Source: an uncultured Gammaproteobacteria bacterium (lineage in GTDB: Bacteria; Pseudomonadota; Gammaproteobacteria; Coxiellales; Coxiellaceae). From it: a stretch of 8,901 nucleotides of DNA. The notes under the pieces were generated by a model, which saw only the letters and a list, made by a program, of their open reading frames with translations, was not told where the DNA came from and did not search any database. The DNA lies in NCBI GenBank assembly GCA_903870185.1, contig CAIQCE010000131.1, positions 1 to 8,901 on the forward strand. Reading direction: 5' to 3'. This document shows positions 6,423 through 8,901 of the stretch, in pieces. The position numbers and the translations under genes are program-made. How positions within the stretch are numbered: the stretch's first letter is position 1; every line of letters starts with the position of its first letter.

Positions 6423-6893
6423 CTACCTTCGAATCAAAATCTGCACTACCATCAACACACCCACCAACAAAAACCCAAACAACGACCAATGCGCCAAACT
6501 CAATCCTGCAAAACTCCAAGTAATTTTCGAACAATGCCCCGCACTTTCTAAAATTAAATTGAAAGCTTGGGTCAATGGCATTAACTTAATTAATGCACCA
6601 AGGCTCGGCAAACATGTTTCAATCGTACTAGGTGGAAGTGCCTGCAAAGTAATTTGCCTCAATGCAAGCAAAGCTCCTACTGTGCTAAAAATAATCCCTA
6701 ATACTTTATAAACCCAATAGTGCTTAAACATAGCTATTAATGAAATCACTCCCAATAATATAAAAATTCCACGCTGCAACTCGCATAAAATACAAGGCTC
6801 CAGACTTAAACGCTGTTCTAGATAAAAACCAAATAAAACTACACCGAAACAAAATAAAGCAGCAAAGCTATTCATTAGTCGATTAATTTTCAT
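6423..6893 (-). CDS. dsbB: Disulfide bond formation protein DsbB
   Basis: DsbB is an inner-membrane enzyme that reoxidises periplasmic DsbA and passes electrons to quinone. This 156-residue form has the family layout of four membrane helices (about 8-25, 43-57, 61-78, 131-153). The first periplasmic loop has the CXXC pair Cys34-Cys37 in EPCILCELQR, with Arg41 in the place of the quinone-contacting Arg48 of E. coli. The second loop has Cys94 and Cys121, followed by a conserved Trp126. E. coli DsbB has 176 residues, so this is slightly short but complete. A TTG two codons upstream could be read as a start, but AGGA sits directly against it, so the ATG at 6893 is preferred. It is the last gene of the minus-strand cluster, eight bases after the MFS stop, so translational coupling is likely. 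Confidence 0.94.
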   Translation of the reverse strand: MKINRLMNSFAALFCFGVVLFGFYLEQRLSLEPCILCELQRGIFILLGVISLIAMFKHYWVYKVLGIIFSTVGALLALRQITLQALPPSTIETCLPSLGALIKLMPLTQAFNLILESAGHCSKITWSFAGLSLAHWSLFGFLLVGVLMVVQILIRR

Positions 6894-6899
6894 CTTCAA

Positions 6900-6903
6900 T
6901 CCT
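6900..6903 (-). promoter_or_regulatory. dsbB ribosome binding site overlapping the MFS stop codon
   Basis: AGGA on the minus strand shares two bases with the TAG stop of the upstream MFS gene and lies six bases before the dsbB ATG at 6893. It decides against the TTG at 6899 and suggests coupled translation. Confidence 0.7.
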
Positions 6904-8191
6904 ATTCAACGATACGAGCATAACTCTCTTGAGTGGCATAAATGGCCATTAAAGCGATAATAAATCCAATCGGGAAAATCCACATTGCCCAATGAAAATC
7001 ACCCACCGTTAAAATATTTTCTCCTGAATGCCCAGAGTGCGCATGCAAATCCAACAAAAAACCAAAGAATGGTTGAAACAATGCAATCCCCCCTTGGGTG
7101 GTGATATTGACTACACTCACTGACATCGCGGTAATCACACGAGGGCTGGTTTCCGCAACAAAGGGATAGCTAATAATTTGAGTGCTCGTAAATACACCGA
7201 GAAATAAAAAGATTAGCAGCAATTCCACAAAATTTAATTTTGAACTGTAAATCAGAATCAACATTAGCACCAATGACAAAGCAGCTCCAATCAACATCGG
7301 CACTCGTCTCAGGGCTAGTCGATCTGATATCCAACCTGACAAAGGTGAGCCCACGATAGTACCAATAAATAACATTGAACTGATATGAGCCGCTTGTAAT
7401 TTACCTAAACCATAGGCATTCACTAAATATAATGTCCCCCATAATCCACCTAACAATACAACAGGCAAATTCATCAAGCACGTATATATAGCAGGCAACC
7501 AATTTTCCATGCGGAGAAAGGCAAGATTTAAACTTTTGAAAAACCCCATTTCTGAAATTTGCTTTTGATACTCCTGATATAATTCTTTATAACTATCAGG
7601 ATATTCTTTGACTACAGCGGATATGACTAGGAAAATCAAAACCCCAAAGGCTGCATCAATCTGCAGCGCCTGCCTCCAGGTTAATTTTTCTATTAATAAT
7701 TCTAGGGGCGCTTGCGCGACGGCCCCTCCTAACATCGCCATCGTTACTATACAACCGGTGATCAAAGCCATCTGCCGAGCCGGAAACCAACGTGAAGCTA
7801 ACCGAAGACAACTTAAAAAACAGAATGCACCCCCAATGCCTGTTAAAAATCGAAAAAATGTTGCCCATGTGAGGCTATGAGAAAATGAAAATAAAGCAGT
7901 TCCTAAAACACTCAACGCTAATGACACGAGTATCACTTTTTTAACCGATACCCTATCGAGGATAATCCCAGCAGGAAATAAAAATAGTACATTGGCAATA
8001 AAATAATAAGCAGACATCGAACCCAATTGAGCAGCGCTGATTCCAAATTCATGCATCAATGGAATACTAATCACATTGAACATATTCATCTGTATGAATT
8101 CATAGAAAAAAAACAAAGCAGCGCCCAAGCAAACTACCCAAGCTTTTAATGAAGCTCTTGGTTCCACTAGTGTAGTCGTTCCATGTGCCAT
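6902..8191 (-). CDS. Major facilitator superfamily transporter, complete
   Basis: This 429-residue inner-membrane transporter has the 12-helix MFS layout. The first helix starts near residue 17. Motif-A-like loops occur at 75-85 (GIILDRVSVKK) and 286-296 (GWISDRLALRR), one in each half. A hydrophilic central loop spans about 195-230, between helices 6 and 7. The family imports or exports small solutes by proton-coupled or facilitated transport; the substrate cannot be read from sequence. It resembles organic-anion or sugar-acid type MFS members more than drug exporters, but that is an impression. The ATG follows the stop of an upstream MFS paralogue by 14 bases and has only a weak Shine-Dalgarno (TTGAG). 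dsbB follows after eight bases, so the three genes probably form one operon. Confidence 0.92.
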   Translation of the reverse strand: MAHGTTTLVEPRASLKAWVVCLGAALFFFYEFIQMNMFNVISIPLMHEFGISAAQLGSMSAYYFIANVLFLFPAGIILDRVSVKKVILVSLALSVLGTALFSFSHSLTWATFFRFLTGIGGAFCFLSCLRLASRWFPARQMALITGCIVTMAMLGGAVAQAPLELLIEKLTWRQALQIDAAFGVLIFLVISAVVKEYPDSYKELYQEYQKQISEMGFFKSLNLAFLRMENWLPAIYTCLMNLPVVLLGGLWGTLYLVNAYGLGKLQAAHISSMLFIGTIVGSPLSGWISDRLALRRVPMLIGAALSLVLMLILIYSSKLNFVELLLIFLFLGVFTSTQIISYPFVAETSPRVITAMSVSVVNITTQGGIALFQPFFGFLLDLHAHSGHSGENILTVGDFHWAMWIFPIGFIIALMAIYATQESYARIVE

Positions 8192-8205
8192 TTTCTTAAC
8201 TCAAG

Positions 8206-8901
8206 TTAATCATGTTGATAAGCTTTACAACGAGTTTCTCTAATCATAAGGGATATAGCTAGAGCCATAATAAAGGCAATGGGCATAATCATTAATGCTA
8301 GCTGATAATCATTGAATGAATAAACGGGCAAACCTTCTACCATTTTATGATCCCATTTGAGCTCCATCAAATATCCAAAAAATGGCTGTGTAAATCCGCC
8401 CGCCATAATTAAGGTAGATGCTAACCCTTCTGCACTACCCGTTAATGACAGTGGATTGCTCTCGGCGATCAAAGGATAACTGATGATTTGCGTACTCGTA
8501 ACAAACCCCAAGGCAAAAAATAGAATCAATAGCTGCATTAAATTCAGATCTTTCGAATAAATTATCAACAGCATAATTAACAAGGAAATAACTGCACCGA
8601 TAATCATGGGGCTCTTTCTACGACCTAATCGATCTGACAACCAACCCATAAAAGGAGAGCCGAGTATAGTCCCAATAAAAAGCATCGAAGTCACCCATGT
8701 AGAATCGGGGCGAGACAGATCTCTAACCTGCACTAAATACAGACTGCCCCACATCGCTCCAAATAAAAATATAGGTAAATTCATGAAGGTTGTATATAAA
8801 CCTCCTAACCAATTTTGACTATTGCTGATTGTTTTCATAATGGTTTCGTGCAAACTTAAATCATTTCTGTGAACATTATTTTCTGATTCTATAGCTTGGC
8901 C
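8206..8901 (-). CDS. MFS transporter paralogue, C-terminal half only (cut by right edge)
   Basis: The frame is open to the right edge, so the 231 residues seen are the C-terminal half; TTG or ATG codons near 8853-8838 are internal, not starts. The visible part begins in the central loop and covers helices 7-12. It is clearly a paralogue of the next gene: shared segments include SMLFIGTI-GSP, GW-SDRL--R, TSTQIISYP-(4)-E and QPFFG-L--L. The intra-domain motif GWLSDRLGRRK fits motif A better than the paralogue does. The gene ends with TAA 14 bases before the next MFS start. Tandem duplication followed by divergence is the likely origin, and the substrate is unknown. Confidence 0.9.
   Translation of the reverse strand, partial: GQAIESENNVHRNDLSLHETIMKTISNSQNWLGGLYTTFMNLPIFLFGAMWGSLYLVQVRDLSRPDSTWVTSMLFIGTILGSPFMGWLSDRLGRRKSPMIIGAVISLLIMLLIIYSKDLNLMQLLILFFALGFVTSTQIISYPLIAESNPLSLTGSAEGLASTLIMAGGFTQPFFGYLMELKWDHKMVEGLPVYSFNDYQLALMIMPIAFIMALAISLMIRETRCKAYQHD

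Noticed and set aside
6894..6899. TTG start for dsbB two codons upstream of the ATG
   Set aside because: AGGA lies directly against this TTG, leaving no room for initiation; the ATG at 6893 has proper spacing.
8206..8853. Second MFS gene as a complete 215-residue protein from TTG 8853
   Set aside because: The frame continues open to the right edge and aligns with the middle of the neighbouring 429-residue paralogue, so it is a truncated view of a full gene.

Overview
The window looks like chromosomal DNA from a moderately AT-rich gammaproteobacterium, most likely of the Legionellales (Legionella/Coxiella relatives). This placement is inference. It rests on a UvrD close to the gammaproteobacterial type, genes for a large coiled-coil protein and a TPR-ankyrin protein of the sort common in intracellular Legionellales, and an upstream motif that fits the PmrA box I recall for Legionella and Coxiella (YTTAA-N2-TT-N2-YTTAA). 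No 16S, tRNA or species-specific marker is present, so species cannot be named.

Layout. Positions 1-1285 (minus) hold the N-terminal 428 residues of a coiled-coil protein that runs off the left edge. A 624-base gap follows (1286-1909) with a PmrA-like promoter for that gene, two inverted repeats and possible decayed coding scraps. Then uvrD (1910-4129, plus) runs towards a minus-strand TPR-ankyrin gene (4455-5561). The ankyrin gene is divergent from an unrecognised 197-residue plus-strand gene (5700-6293), and the gap between them carries a second, weaker PmrA-like site. The right third is a minus-strand cluster, transcribed from right to left: the C-terminal half of an MFS transporter (8206-8901, cut by the edge), a complete MFS paralogue (6902-8191), and dsbB (6423-6893).

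The two gaps between convergent genes (4130-4454 and 6294-6422) each hold a short element bounded by the same inverted terminal sequence, roughly TGTAGGTTGGTGCCAAGC. They look like two members of one non-coding repeat family.

Working together: UvrD is housekeeping DNA repair. The MFS-MFS-dsbB genes are spaced like an operon, with gaps of 14 and 8 bases. The coiled-coil, TPR-ankyrin and 197-residue genes are the accessory content. Two of the three have a candidate PmrA site placed like a class II activator site, with 11 bases to a -10-like hexamer. They are therefore reasonable candidates for host-interaction genes, but no translocation has been shown and no known effector family was recognised.
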